A stretch of DNA of 64,000 nucleotides from Gluconobacter cerinus (lineage in GTDB: Bacteria; Pseudomonadota; Alphaproteobacteria; Acetobacterales; Acetobacteraceae): positions 186,001 to 250,000 of the forward strand of contig NZ_BEWM01000001.1 of assembly GCF_002723935.1 (NCBI RefSeq), given 5' to 3'. Below the pieces are notes generated by a model. The model searched no databases. It had not been told where the DNA came from and worked only from the letters and a program-made list of their open reading frames with translations. This document shows, in pieces, positions 36,712-46,002 of this stretch. The position numbers were made by a program, and so were the translations under genes. Each line of letters opens with the position of its first letter. The stretch's first letter is position 1.

Positions 36712-39270
36712 ATGAAGGGTGCACACCGCGGTAACCATTCCGCTCATCATATCATGCCAGCAAGCGTCCGTGCGGCACTTGGCCCAACCAATACGGGCAA
36801 GACGCACTATGCTCTGACTCGCATGATGGCTCATTCCTCCGGCATCATCGGTTTTCCGTTGCGCCTTCTCGCGCGCGAAAACTACGAACGCCTGGTCGCG
36901 GCCAAAGGGGAGCGTTCCGTCGCCCTTATAACAGGTGAGGAAAAAATTGTTCCTCCAGGCGCGCGATGGTTTTCCTGCACGGTCGAGGCCATGCCACTGG
37001 ACCGGAAAGCCGAATTCGTCGCTGTCGATGAAATCCAGCTCGCGTCTGACCCGGACCGTGGACATATCTTTACGGATCGCCTCCTCCACGCCCGGGGAAC
37101 CGTAGAGACACTCTTCCTTGGTGCGGAAACAATTCGTCCGCTCCTGCAAAAGCTGGTGCCCGGAATCGAAATCGACACACGCACACGTTTGTCGAGTCTC
37201 GTGAGCACCGGACCAACCAAGCTTTCTCGCCTTCCCCCCCGATCGGCCATCGTGGCTTTCTCGATGTCAGAAGTTTACGCTCTGGCCGAAGTCATACGAC
37301 GCCGGAGAGGTGGTTGTGCCGTCATCATGGGGCAACTCAGCCCACGGACGCGAAACGCCCAGATCGAGCTCTACCAGAACCGGGAAGTCGATTACCTGGT
37401 GGCCACCGATGCCATCGGGATGGGGTTGAACATGGATGTGGACCATGTTGCGCTTGCCCAGCTTTCCAAATTTGACGGCACAACACCCCGCCCGCTCTTC
37501 CCGCAGGAAATAGCGCAGATTGCCGGCCGTGCTGGCCGTGGCATGAAGGACGGTACATTTGGCACTACGGCTGATTGCCCGCCCATGTCGGCCGCAACTA
37601 TAGATGCCGTAGAACAGCACCGCTTCGATCCGATTCAACGGCTATACTGGCGCAATCACGCACTGGATTTCAGCAATCCCCGGGCTCTTCTCGCCAGCCT
37701 TACGGTCGCGCCGCCTTCCCGCGGCCTAATGGCAGGCCGCGTTGCGTCTGACGTTGTGACCCTTGAGTCCCTGATTCTGGACCCGGAAATTCGGGAGGTC
37801 GCCAAAGGAAAACGTGCGACGTCTCTTCTCTGGGAAGTCTGCCAAATCCCTGATTTCCGCAAACTTGGCGATGACAGTCATACACGGCTCTGCGCACGCC
37901 TGTTCCTGCATATCCTCAAAGATGGCGCTGTTCCAGCAAACTGGATGGAAGGACACATCAAGGGTTTTGCCCGCACCGAAGGTGACATTGATACCCTGAT
38001 GCATCGTCTGACGGGCGTACGGGTCTGCTCTTATGTGGCCGCCAGAACAGAATGGAGCCGTCACTCATCTGTCTGGCAACAGCGCGCCCGGGAAGTGGAA
38101 GACCTGCTTTCAGACGCACTGCATGAGCGCCTGACGTCCCGCTTTGTGGACAGACGCGCCACGTCCCTGCTTCGTCGACTGGATGCTGAGACAGACCGTA
38201 ACCTCCTGTCTGCCGTCACCGCAGACGGAGAGGTCATTGTTGAAGGCCATAGCATCGGCAAGATCCGTGGCTTTTCGCTCCAAACCGACACCACAAACGG
38301 GCCTGATCATCAGATCGTTCTCAAAGCCGGACGCAAAGCGCTGCTGCAGGAGATCCCACGCCGGGTTCGCCTATTTCAGGAGGCGCCGGATAGTGCTTTG
38401 TCCCTTGAGACAGACACCGGCATTCTATCGTGGGACAATATTCCCCTTGGCCGATTGATGGTTGGAAAAACGTTTCTGCAGCCAGCCGTCAGATTGTTTT
38501 CCGCTGAGTTCACTGACACCAATCAGCGAATTCAGGTTGAGCAGCGCCTTCTCCGTTATGTGGACAGCACGCTTCAACGGGATCTCTCCGTTCTCTACAA
38601 AGCGCAAAACGCCGTAACGGATCAGCCTCAACTCAGAGGCATTCTTCATCGATTGCATGAAGATGGCGGTATCTCCCCTGTCCTGCCGTCAGATCAGTCC
38701 CTTCCGCCTCCAGCTCAACGCGCCTTGCGGAAGCTCGGCGTGGAAGTGGGTCGTTTTGCCGTTTTCTGTCCCGCACTTCTGCGTCCACGAGCATCGGCCC
38801 TTCTGACACTTCTCACACAAATCCGCCTTGGCCTTCCCCTGATGCCCCCGCCAGCCGGTCGTGTCTCGTTGCCATGGCATATGGTGGAAGGCGTTCCAGG
38901 CTGGCTGCAGGCAGCGAAGACAGGGGTCAGACTCGATATCGCCGAACGTATTGTGAAAGAGCTGGAGCAATTGACGCGCAAGCGGGATCATCCTGCTCCC
39001 GTCGGTCTCGCCTCACGTCTTGGACTCAAAGCCGATCTTCTTCCTGAGGTTCTTGGTGCCCTTGGCGTTGCCCACAAACCACCGTGCTCTCCCAGCCAAA
39101 CGTATGCTGGGCCCCCTGCACCACTGATGCTTCTGGCTGACCGCCGCAATCGAGCAACACGCAGGAAGGCCAGACCGTCAGGAGCGGCCAGCAACGCAAG
39201 ACGCCCCATTGTCCGACCAGACAGCCCTTTCGCCGCCCTGGCCATTCTGAGAGATCGTGCTGCCCCATGA
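36712..39270 (+). CDS. SUV3-like DExH-box helicase
   Basis: About 852 residues. Motif I GPTNTGKTHYAL, motif II VAVDEIQLASD (DEIQ rather than DEAD/DEAH), then DYLVATDAIGMGLNMDV and QIAGRAGRG (motifs V-VI) place it with SUV3-type RNA/DNA helicases, known from mitochondrial RNA turnover and widespread in alphaproteobacteria. The long C-terminal part is helical and ends in a basic Arg-rich tail (RRNRATRRKARPSGAASN). The frame opens at a TTG (36664); ATG 36712 or 36754 are likelier starts, though none has a strong RBS. It overlaps the S4 gene by ATGA, which suggests joint work on RNA. Confidence 0.88.
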   Translation: MKGAHRGNHSAHHIMPASVRAALGPTNTGKTHYALTRMMAHSSGIIGFPLRLLARENYERLVAAKGERSVALITGEEKIVPPGARWFSCTVEAMPLDRKAEFVAVDEIQLASDPDRGHIFTDRLLHARGTVETLFLGAETIRPLLQKLVPGIEIDTRTRLSSLVSTGPTKLSRLPPRSAIVAFSMSEVYALAEVIRRRRGGCAVIMGQLSPRTRNAQIELYQNREVDYLVATDAIGMGLNMDVDHVALAQLSKFDGTTPRPLFPQEIAQIAGRAGRGMKDGTFGTTADCPPMSAATIDAVEQHRFDPIQRLYWRNHALDFSNPRALLASLTVAPPSRGLMAGRVASDVVTLESLILDPEIREVAKGKRATSLLWEVCQIPDFRKLGDDSHTRLCARLFLHILKDGAVPANWMEGHIKGFARTEGDIDTLMHRLTGVRVCSYVAARTEWSRHSSVWQQRAREVEDLLSDALHERLTSRFVDRRATSLLRRLDAETDRNLLSAVTADGEVIVEGHSIGKIRGFSLQTDTTNGPDHQIVLKAGRKALLQEIPRRVRLFQEAPDSALSLETDTGILSWDNIPLGRLMVGKTFLQPAVRLFSAEFTDTNQRIQVEQRLLRYVDSTLQRDLSVLYKAQNAVTDQPQLRGILHRLHEDGGISPVLPSDQSLPPPAQRALRKLGVEVGRFAVFCPALLRPRASALLTLLTQIRLGLPLMPPPAGRVSLPWHMVEGVPGWLQAAKTGVRLDIAERIVKELEQLTRKRDHPAPVGLASRLGLKADLLPEVLGALGVAHKPPCSPSQTYAGPPAPLMLLADRRNRATRRKARPSGAASNARRPIVRPDSPFAALAILRDRAAP

Positions 39271-39563
39271 GTGATGCCTATCAACGCTTGGATCAGTGGC
39301 TTTATTATGCCCGCGTTGCCAAGACACGCCCGCTCTGTGCAACCATTGTCAGCAAAGGGCGCATCCGGGTAAACAGACAGCCCACCAGCAAGCCGCATGC
39401 CAAACTCAGGGTGGGTGATGTGGTGACCCTGCCGCCTCTCAGCCCCGGTGAAGACGTGCGTGTCTGGCGCGTTCTGGACCTTGGGGAGCGTCGGGGCCCC
39501 GCGAAAGAAGCATCCCAGCTATACGAGATCGTGAGAGAAGAGCCTAAGAAGCTTGCTTCCTAG
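39267..39563 (+). CDS. S4-domain RNA-binding protein (HslR-like)
   Basis: 98 residues. An S4 RNA-binding fold occupies residues 5-60 (QRLDQWLYYARVAKTR, then SKGRIRVNRQP and LRVGDVV), followed by a charged tail. Similar to HslR (Hsp15), which binds free 50S subunits carrying nascent chains after heat shock. It is translationally coupled to the SUV3-like helicase (ATGA), a pairing seen in many alphaproteobacteria. Confidence 0.88.
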   Translation: MSDAYQRLDQWLYYARVAKTRPLCATIVSKGRIRVNRQPTSKPHAKLRVGDVVTLPPLSPGEDVRVWRVLDLGERRGPAKEASQLYEIVREEPKKLAS

Positions 39564-39641
39564 GCCAATCCTTCGCATATCATCCCGCACAATATGAAAT
39601 TGGGCCGCACAGCCGGGCCCGAATGAGGATCGGAGACACCA

Positions 39642-39974
39642 ATGAGCTATGTGGTCACGGAAAACTGCATCAAGTGCAAGTTCATGGACTGCGTGGAAGT
39701 TTGCCCCGTAGACTGCTTCTATGCCGGAGAAAATTTCCTCGTCATTAATCCGGACGAATGCATCGACTGCGGCGTTTGCGAACCTGAGTGCCCGGCAGAA
39801 GCCATCTTCCCGGATAGCGACAACCGTGCAGCTCCATGGATCGAGATCAACTCCCGTCTCGCCGCCCAGTGGCCGAACATTACCCGCAAGGGCGAACAGC
39901 CAGCTGACGCGGAAGAGTGGAAAGATCAGCCGGGCAAGGCAGCCATGCTGTCCGAGGCTCCCCACAAGGACTGA
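39642..39974 (+). CDS. fdxA: 7Fe-8S ferredoxin FdxA
   Basis: 110 residues. The N-terminal half has the cysteine pattern of seven-iron ferredoxins ([18 protein letters not shown], then [13 protein letters not shown]), which bind one [3Fe-4S] and one [4Fe-4S] cluster. The C-terminal tail of about 50 residues is typical of FdxA. It is a small cytoplasmic electron carrier; the partner is unknown. A strong terminator follows. Confidence 0.95.
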   Translation: MSYVVTENCIKCKFMDCVEVCPVDCFYAGENFLVINPDECIDCGVCEPECPAEAIFPDSDNRAAPWIEINSRLAAQWPNITRKGEQPADAEEWKDQPGKAAMLSEAPHKD

Positions 39975-40000
39975 GACGCCTCACCCACCAAGACACTATC

Positions 40001-40029
40001 AAGCCCGGCCATTGTGCCGGGCTTTTTTA
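40001..40029 (+). terminator. Intrinsic terminator after fdxA
   Basis: AAGCCCGGC pairs with GCCGGGCTT followed by a T tract. Confidence 0.93.
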
Positions 40030-40111
40030 TTGCGCCTGCCACACCCTGCTCAGTTGGAGACTGCGAGGGCATAAAGGCAAACGCCTGAACGCCGATCAGG
40101 AAAGCAGACAT

Positions 40112-40148
40112 AAAAAAAGGCTGACAGGATCTCTCCTGCCAGCCTTTC
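40112..40148 (-). terminator. Intrinsic terminator after cyoD
   Basis: Read leftward, AAAGGCTG-GCAGGA pairs with TCCTG-TCAGCCTTT with one mismatch, followed by seven T. Confidence 0.9.
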
Positions 40149-40171
40149 CTGCCGTGATCCCAAAAGAGATC

Positions 40172-40501
40172 TTAGCGGGACATCATGTTGATGGCCGTGT
40201 CATGCATGATGAACAGCGTGCCGCCAATAATGACGATGACTGATACTGCTGCAAAGATGAAGCACATCAGGTTCCAGCTCTGCTCGTTGCTGGTGTTCAT
40301 ATGAAGGAAGAACACCAGGTGGACCACGATCTGAACGACCGCAAGAACACCGAGAGCTGCAAGTGCCATCCCCGGGGCCAGTGCGTGTGTCATGACTGCT
40401 GCGAAAGACGCAACAGTCAGGACGACCGCAAGAACGAACCCGATGATGTAAGACTGATAGGAGCCGTGGCTACCATCGTGGGTTGTATGTGCCTGGGCCA
40501 T
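40172..40501 (-). CDS. cyoD: Cytochrome bo3 quinol oxidase subunit IV
   Basis: 109 residues, three membrane helices, with the conserved HLVFFLHMNTS between helices 2 and 3. Helps assembly of the CuB centre in subunit I. The ATG at 40501 shares one base with the cyoC stop (TAATG). The frame is open further upstream, but that part overlaps cyoC. No cyoE (heme O synthase) gene follows: a terminator comes next, so heme O synthesis must be encoded elsewhere. Confidence 0.93.
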   Translation of the reverse strand: MAQAHTTHDGSHGSYQSYIIGFVLAVVLTVASFAAVMTHALAPGMALAALGVLAVVQIVVHLVFFLHMNTSNEQSWNLMCFIFAAVSVIVIIGGTLFIMHDTAINMMSR

Positions 40502-41121
40502 TACATCACACCTGCGAGATAGACGAAGGAGAAAACACAGATCCAGACGATGTCCAGAAAGTGCCAGAACAGGCTGAGGCAAGTCAGCTTGTCCATCATC
40601 CGCGGAGACAGATCCTGCGGGCCCATCATCTGGACCATCAGAACTGCCATCCAGATCAGACCGCAGGTGACGTGAAGACCGTGCGTACCAACCAGCGTGA
40701 AGAACGCGGAGAGGAATGCAGAACGGTCAGGACCATTTCCTTCTGCGATCATGTGAGTGAACTCAGTCACCTCAAGACCAACGAAGGAGAGACCCAGAAC
40801 GAACGTCACGGCGAGCCACAGAAGAACCATCCCCTTGTTCTTTGCCAGCGCACTGAGCGAGGCAAAGCCGTAGGTGATGGACGAGAACAGCAGGATAGCC
40901 GTCTCGATGCCGACATTCGTCAGATCGAACAGTTCTTTCCCCGAAGGGCCTCCGGCGTACTGGTTCCGGAGGACTGCGAAAGCAGCAAAGATCGACCCGA
41001 AGAGAATGCAGTCGGTCATCAGGTAGAGCCAGAAACCGAAGACGTTCGGGCTCTCGTGGTGATGCTCGTGATCGTGACCGTCAGCGTGTGCCAGAGGCGA
41101 CATGGTTGCTTCGTGAGCCAT
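40501..41121 (-). CDS. cyoC: Cytochrome bo3 quinol oxidase subunit III
   Basis: 206 residues with five membrane helices and the family's [17 protein letters not shown] near the start, [11 protein letters not shown] in the middle and the final [18 protein letters not shown]. The N-terminus is His-rich ([10 protein letters not shown]). The ATG follows AAGGGG. The gene starts 14 bases after cyoB. Confidence 0.95.
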   Translation of the reverse strand: MAHEATMSPLAHADGHDHEHHHESPNVFGFWLYLMTDCILFGSIFAAFAVLRNQYAGGPSGKELFDLTNVGIETAILLFSSITYGFASLSALAKNKGMVLLWLAVTFVLGLSFVGLEVTEFTHMIAEGNGPDRSAFLSAFFTLVGTHGLHVTCGLIWMAVLMVQMMGPQDLSPRMMDKLTCLSLFWHFLDIVWICVFSFVYLAGVM

Positions 41122-41135
41122 TAGCTATGCCCCCC

Positions 41136-43124
41136 TTACTCTGCTGCCTGAGCAGCGGCGATACGACGGGAATAGACTTCCTCGTTGTGCTCGATTTCGC
41201 TGACAGGGACGTAGTAGTCGATATCACGGTTTGCACTGCGCATGATCATGGTGGCAGCGATACCGATCAGACCAAGACCAGCCATCCACCAGATGTACCA
41301 GATTGCACCGAAGCCCAGGATGAAGGCGAACGCACCGATGAAGGCACCAGCAGCGGTGTTCTTCGGCATGTGGATCGGAGCAAGCGGCTTGTTGTGTGCA
41401 CGACGGCCAAGCTGCTTCTCGGTGTGGAACGTGTCCAGACCGTGGATGTCCGGGATCACTGCGAAGTTATAAGCCGGCGGCGGAGAAGAAATGGACCACT
41501 CCAGCGTACGGCCACCCCACGGATCGCCCGTCAGGTCGAGGTTTTCCGGCAGGTTACGGTCACGGATGGAGACGTAAAGCTGCGTGAGCTGGCAGACGAT
41601 ACCCAGAGCGATAACAACCGCACCAGCTTCTGCAATCAGCAGCCACGGACGCCAGTCCGGATTGTCGTAGTGGTTCATACGACGCGTCATGCCTTCGAGA
41701 CCGAGGACATAGAGCGGAACGAAGGCAAGATAGAAGCCAACGAACCAGCACCAGAACGCGCGCTTGCCCCAGGCTTCGTTCAGCTTGAAGCCGAAAGCCT
41801 TCGGGAACCAGAAGCCCATACCTGCAATGTAACCGAAGTACACGCCGCCGATGATGACGTTGTGGAAGTGGGCAATGAGGAACAGGGAGTTGTGAAGGAT
41901 CCAGTCAGCGGCCGGCATGGCCATCATGACGCCCGTCATGCCACCGATGGAGAAGGTGATCATGAAGCCGATCGTCCAGTACATCGGAGCCGTGAATTCA
42001 ACACGTCCCTTATACATGGTGAACAGCCAGTTGAAGATCTTCACGCCAGTCGGGACTGCGATAACCATCGTCATGATACCGAAGAAGGTATTGACGTTGG
42101 CACCTGCGCCCATGGTGAAAAAGTGATGCACCCACACGACGAACGACAGCACCATGATGGAGCACGTAGCGTAAACCATCGTGTTGTAGCCGAAGAGCGG
42201 CTTGCGGGAGAACGTTGAGGTAACTTCAGAGAAAACACCGAAGGCCGGGATGACCAGGATGTAAACTTCCGGATGGCCCCAGGTCCAGATCATGCTCAGA
42301 TACAGCATGACGTTGCCGCCGGCATCGTTCGTGAAGAAGTGCATGCCGAGGTAACGGTCGAGGCTGAGCAGTGCCAGCGTAACCGTCAGAACCGGGAAGG
42401 ACACCATGATCAGCACGGTCGTGCAGAACGCTGTCCACGTGAAGACCGGCATCTGCATCCAGCCCATGCCAGGAGCACGCATCTTAACGATGGTCGTGAA
42501 GAAGTTCACGCCCGTCAGAAGCGTTCCGACACCGGAAATCTGAACGGCCCAGATGTAGTAGTCAACGCCGACGCCCGGGCTGAACTGCATCTCGGACAGA
42601 GGCGGGTAAACCAGCCAACCGCACTGAGCAAACTCACCGATGAACAGTGACAGATTGATCAGAAGGGCGCCGACCAGCGTCATATAGAAGCTGAGCGAGT
42701 TCAGGAACGGGAACGCAACGTCGCGCGCACCGATCTGGAGAGGCACCACCAGATTGAGCAGCCCCGTCATGAACGCCATGGCCATGAAGAAAATCATGAT
42801 CGTGCCGTGAGCGGAGAAGATCTGGTCGTAGTGGTGTGGCGGAAGGTAACCAGGGTTACCGGCATAGGCCAGCGCGAGCTGGGTACGCATCATGATGGCG
42901 TCCGCGAAACCGCGGAACAGCATGACAATTGCCAGGATGATATACATCACGGCAAGGCGCTTATGGTCGACTGTCGTCAGCCATTCACGCCACAGGTAAC
43001 CCCACTTACCGAAGTAAGTAACGGCACCCAGCACGGCAAGGCCGATGACAGCCACACCCAGGAATGTGCCGACAAGGATCGGCACATCAAAAGGTATGGC
43101 TGAAAGGGAGAGTTTTCCGAGCAT
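41136..43124 (-). CDS. cyoB: Cytochrome bo3 quinol oxidase subunit I
   Basis: 662 residues, fifteen helices. The catalytic subunit of the terminal oxidase: it oxidises ubiquinol, reduces oxygen to water and pumps protons. Visible: [11 protein letters not shown] (low-spin heme ligand), [15 protein letters not shown] (CuB histidine and cross-linked tyrosine), [12 protein letters not shown] (CuB pair) and [10 protein letters not shown] (heme ligands). It is nearly as long as E. coli CyoB (663). In acetic acid bacteria this enzyme is the main sink for electrons from periplasmic sugar and alcohol oxidation. It starts 7 bases after cyoA. Confidence 0.97.
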   Translation of the reverse strand: MLGKLSLSAIPFDVPILVGTFLGVAVIGLAVLGAVTYFGKWGYLWREWLTTVDHKRLAVMYIILAIVMLFRGFADAIMMRTQLALAYAGNPGYLPPHHYDQIFSAHGTIMIFFMAMAFMTGLLNLVVPLQIGARDVAFPFLNSLSFYMTLVGALLINLSLFIGEFAQCGWLVYPPLSEMQFSPGVGVDYYIWAVQISGVGTLLTGVNFFTTIVKMRAPGMGWMQMPVFTWTAFCTTVLIMVSFPVLTVTLALLSLDRYLGMHFFTNDAGGNVMLYLSMIWTWGHPEVYILVIPAFGVFSEVTSTFSRKPLFGYNTMVYATCSIMVLSFVVWVHHFFTMGAGANVNTFFGIMTMVIAVPTGVKIFNWLFTMYKGRVEFTAPMYWTIGFMITFSIGGMTGVMMAMPAADWILHNSLFLIAHFHNVIIGGVYFGYIAGMGFWFPKAFGFKLNEAWGKRAFWCWFVGFYLAFVPLYVLGLEGMTRRMNHYDNPDWRPWLLIAEAGAVVIALGIVCQLTQLYVSIRDRNLPENLDLTGDPWGGRTLEWSISSPPPAYNFAVIPDIHGLDTFHTEKQLGRRAHNKPLAPIHMPKNTAAGAFIGAFAFILGFGAIWYIWWMAGLGLIGIAATMIMRSANRDIDYYVPVSEIEHNEEVYSRRIAAAQAAE

Positions 43125-43131
43125 CTGTCGG

Positions 43132-44052
43132 TTATTCCTTCATGCCAGTGTCGGACGGTGCAGCGCTGGAAGCGGACTGCATATGCATGACCTTGCCCGT
43201 CGTCTTCTCAACCATCATGCCATTGTTGTACTTGGCGACGATGCCGTCGAAGAGATCCGGCTGGACATGCGCGAAGTACTGAACCGGCGCAGCTTCCTGC
43301 GGGGCGGAATACTTCGGATATGTCGTGTCATCGAGGTTTTCGCTGCCGCTCTTCACCTTCTCGACCCAGGCACTGAATTCTTCAGGTGCCATGGCGAGGG
43401 TGCGGAACTTCATGTCAGAGAAACCGCGACCACTGAACTGGGAAGCTTCACCCAGATAATCACCGGACTCAGTTGCAAGAAGATGCAGCTGCGTCTGCTG
43501 ACCTGGCATGGAGTAGATCATCGATCCCAGACGCGGGATGAAGAAAGACGTCATGACGGTGTCAGAGGTGATCTGGAAGTTCAGCGGCGTGTTCGTCGGG
43601 ACATCCAGCTGGTTGATCGTTGCGATCCCCAGATCCGGATAGATGAACAGCCATTTCCAGTCGAGAGAGACCACCTGCACATTCAGCGGCTTGACGTTGT
43701 CAGCCGTCTGAATCGGGCGGTACGGGTCGTAAGCGTGAGTGCTGTACCAGCTGATCGCACCGAGAGCGATAATGATCAGGGAAGGTACGCCCCAGATAAC
43801 ATACTCAATCTTCGTTGAGTGATCCCAGGTCGGCAGATACTCGGCCTGGGTGTTGGAAGCACGATACTTCCAAGCAAAGTAAAGCGTTGCGATACAGGTC
43901 GGAACCACAACAAACATCATGATGACAAATTCTGCCACCATGACATCGCGGTTCATTTCTGCGATCGGACCGCGCGGCTGAAGCAGATCAACCGTGCAAC
44001 CCGATAGCATCAGCGCCGGCAACGCTGGGAGATATCGCCAGAGTTTTTTCAT
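43132..44052 (-). CDS. cyoA: Cytochrome bo3 quinol oxidase subunit II, lipoprotein
   Basis: 306 residues from the preferred start. The signal peptide [19 protein letters not shown] ends in a lipobox, followed by two membrane helices and a periplasmic cupredoxin domain. The CuA ligands of cytochrome c oxidases are absent (region [19 protein letters not shown]), as expected for a quinol oxidase. The frame extends to ATG 44082 with ATGs at 44070 and 44067; the later ATG 44052 gives a clean signal peptide and has AGGA close upstream, but the start is not certain. First gene of cyoABCD. Confidence 0.93.
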   Translation of the reverse strand: MKKLWRYLPALPALMLSGCTVDLLQPRGPIAEMNRDVMVAEFVIMMFVVVPTCIATLYFAWKYRASNTQAEYLPTWDHSTKIEYVIWGVPSLIIIALGAISWYSTHAYDPYRPIQTADNVKPLNVQVVSLDWKWLFIYPDLGIATINQLDVPTNTPLNFQITSDTVMTSFFIPRLGSMIYSMPGQQTQLHLLATESGDYLGEASQFSGRGFSDMKFRTLAMAPEEFSAWVEKVKSGSENLDDTTYPKYSAPQEAAPVQYFAHVQPDLFDGIVAKYNNGMMVEKTTGKVMHMQSASSAAPSDTGMKE

Positions 44053-44451
44053 CGGTCCTGCTTTCATCATCCGTTCCGGCATGGAGTATTCGCCGGGAAA
44101 CGGTTTGACACGATAAGGGCCGCATCAGAGCTGCCGAACGCTGCCATAGTCTGCTGCCTTTCTCGTTCGTATCCTGACGTCAGGAACCGGATCAAAGATC
44201 CGACCCTGAAATTCATTCAGCATGGGACACGACTGTCCCGGTTCCTCAGGTTTTTTCTGCCTGAATCGCCCGGAAGACAAGGCTTATCACGGATTTCGTG
44301 AGGGATGGGGCAGCCCCCTGTCAAACCTACAAATGGCTGTTTTTCGCCACATTTGATTTCATTATAAATTACATTAAACGATAAAGTTACAACTTTTTAA
44401 TGTAAACCTTTCCGAATGAGACGGAAATAATTCAAGACCTTTTTAGTCCGC
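44053..44451 (-). promoter_or_regulatory. Long cyoA upstream region with promoter candidate
   Basis: About 400 bases without a gene. An AT-rich block at 44330-44420 contains a TATAAT (minus strand, 44366-44361) that could be a -10 box; no good -35 at normal spacing was found. Downstream of it is a dense set of inverted repeats at 44173-44250, listed separately. A leader of about 300 bases is unusually long for this compact genome and suggests regulation at the RNA level or a complex promoter. Confidence 0.5.
44173..44250 (-). ncRNA. Possible four-way-junction structured element in the cyoA leader
   Basis: Plus-strand positions: closing stem AGGAACC (44182-44188) with GGTTCCT (44240-44246); inside it three hairpins, GGATC/GATCC (44189-44193, 44197-44201), CTGAA/TTCAG (44206-44210, 44216-44220) and GGGACA/TGTCCC (44224-44229, 44234-44239). 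Two hairpins abut the closing stem exactly, as in stacked junctions. CCTG (44173) and CAGG (44247) could extend the base around a bulge. Read rightward it is followed by six T, so a rightward terminator is an alternative; read leftward it lies in the cyoA leader. I know of no named RNA family that matches. Confidence 0.4.
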
Positions 44452-44487
44452 AAACAAGAAAGGGAGCGACATTGACTGTCGCTCCCT
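44452..44487 (-). terminator. Intrinsic terminator after the BI-1 gene
   Basis: AGGGAGCGAC (44461-44470) pairs perfectly with GTCGCTCCCT (44478-44487) around a seven-base loop. Read leftward it continues into TTTCTTG. Confidence 0.85.
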
Positions 44488-44518
44488 CTGGAAACTTTCG
44501 AGTAACGTGAATGTACTG

Positions 44519-45289
44519 TCAGTCGCTATTACTGGAGCGAACACCTGTGAACTGAATAAGAAACTGAAAGAGGTTCACGAAATTGAGATACATCGACAGC
44601 GCATCGTAAATGCTTAGTCTGGCAATATCATCTGAAGACGCGAACGACATATATTGCTGGTAGTTAATCTTGATACGCTGGGTATCGTAAGCCGCGAGAC
44701 CTGTAAAAAGAGCAACCCCGATTAGAGAAACAAGCATTGCCAGTGGTGCACTGTGCAGGAAGATGTTCACAACCATCGCAATCATGAGGCCAATCAGGCC
44801 CATGAAGAGAAAGGAACCGAGTCGAAGAAGGTTAGCTCCGGTGGTGTATCCCCACAGAGCCATACCGCCGAACATCGCCGCACTGATGAAGAAAGTCCGC
44901 GCTACGGAAACACCCGTATAGCTCAGCAGCAGGCTGGCCATGCTGGCCCCCATCGTCGCGCTGAAGAGCAGGAAGATCGCCTGCACCGCAGGGCGCGACA
45001 GCCGGTTGATCCCGAAGGACAGGACCATCACAAACGCCAGTGGCGCGAAGATCATGATGCCGCCTAGGAAAGTAGGCCGCAACACAAAGGCGCCGGTTGA
45101 GGTTTCTGCGATGTGGAAGAACAGCGCGCGCAGAGAGGTTTCCGCCACGCCATAAGCAACGAGCCCCGTAACAACGAGGCCAATCGCCATCCAGTTGAAG
45201 ACGCGGCACATATAGGCGCGAAGACCGGCATCAAGACTGCCTGCGCCCGCCTGAGTGCCGGCCCTGCCGAAGTTGGAATTAAAAGCCAT
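44519..45289 (-). CDS. Bax inhibitor-1/YccA family membrane protein
   Basis: 256 residues, seven membrane helices. The C-terminal GLAAYDTQRIK, LSIYDALSMYLNFVNLFQFLIQ carries the conserved aspartates of the BI-1 pH-sensing pair. Bacterial members (YccA, YetJ) modulate FtsH or leak calcium; the role here is unknown. Start ATG 45289 follows AAAAGG. A perfect palindrome, GCCCTTTT-A-AAAAGGGC (45310-45326), lies just upstream and could be an operator. Confidence 0.9.
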   Translation of the reverse strand: MAFNSNFGRAGTQAGAGSLDAGLRAYMCRVFNWMAIGLVVTGLVAYGVAETSLRALFFHIAETSTGAFVLRPTFLGGIMIFAPLAFVMVLSFGINRLSRPAVQAIFLLFSATMGASMASLLLSYTGVSVARTFFISAAMFGGMALWGYTTGANLLRLGSFLFMGLIGLMIAMVVNIFLHSAPLAMLVSLIGVALFTGLAAYDTQRIKINYQQYMSFASSDDIARLSIYDALSMYLNFVNLFQFLIQFTGVRSSNSD

Positions 45290-45309
45290 GACACCTTTTC
45301 CAGTAAAAG

Positions 45310-45326
45310 GCCCTTTTAAAAAGGGC
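45310..45326. repeat. 17-base perfect palindrome between BI-1 and thpR genes
   Basis: GCCCTTTT (45310-45317), central A, AAAAGGGC (45319-45326). It sits in the 149-base divergent gap and may bind a regulator of one or both genes. Confidence 0.45.
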
Positions 45327-45438
45327 GCTTGACGAACCTTGGAAGCTCGCCCGTACTTTCCCTGAATGTGGGGCTTTTCACTGTACGGTCAAGAAGACCC
45401 TTCATATCTGTGTTTCATTTCCTCGGGAAACGAGCCTC

Positions 45439-46002
45439 TTGAGACTTTTTGTCGCACTCGACCTCTCCCCCTCCCAGCGCGAAGCGCTTGCTCTCCTCCG
45501 TGGAACGCTTCCTGGCGTGCAATGGGTGCCTTCGGAAAACTACCATCTTGCCTTGCGCTTTATCGGCGAAATTACAGATCGGTACGTGATGGGGGAGATT
45601 GATCTCGCCCTCTCCCGCCTCTCCTGGACACCATTCGAGATATCGTTTTCAGGGGCTGGCCTGAGAGAAGGCACGACGGCTGACAGCCTGACGATTGGCA
45701 TTGAACGATCTACTGCACTGGAGACACTTCAGGCGCAGGTGGAAAAGACCCTTCGCAAGGCGGGATGCCCTCCTGCCAAGCGCCGCTTCCAGCCCAGTGT
45801 CACGCTAGGCCACCTCGCGACAAGCCAGCGGGCCGATGCGGCTCGCTGGGTTCAGAGACATAATCTCTTCAGAAGTGAGCCAATGTCTGTCGAGCACGTT
45901 ACGCTCTTTGAGAGCCTGCGTGGCTACGACCAGCACGTTTATGTCGCGCAGGCCGAATATGCCTGGCACCCTGAAATGCCACTTCTTCCTGAGGATGAAT
46001 GA
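45439..46002 (+). CDS. ThpR-like 2H phosphoesterase with altered catalytic motifs
   Basis: 187 residues, RNA 2',3'-cyclic phosphodiesterase (ThpR/LigT) fold. Starts at TTG 45439 (MRLFVALDL, the standard family beginning). Family enzymes have two H-x-T-L motifs. Here the first is H36-L-A-L (Thr replaced by Ala) and the second, after RRFQP, is S120-V-T-L (His replaced by Ser). With one catalytic histidine missing, the usual reaction is doubtful, although overall fold residues are kept. Coupled to the uracil-DNA glycosylase gene by ATGA. Confidence 0.82.
   Translation: MRLFVALDLSPSQREALALLRGTLPGVQWVPSENYHLALRFIGEITDRYVMGEIDLALSRLSWTPFEISFSGAGLREGTTADSLTIGIERSTALETLQAQVEKTLRKAGCPPAKRRFQPSVTLGHLATSQRADAARWVQRHNLFRSEPMSVEHVTLFESLRGYDQHVYVAQAEYAWHPEMPLLPEDE

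Noticed and set aside
41088..42218. 376-codon open frame antisense to cyoB
   Set aside because: Shadow of a highly expressed gene; the translation is rich in His, Asp and Glu with no fold-like pattern or RBS.
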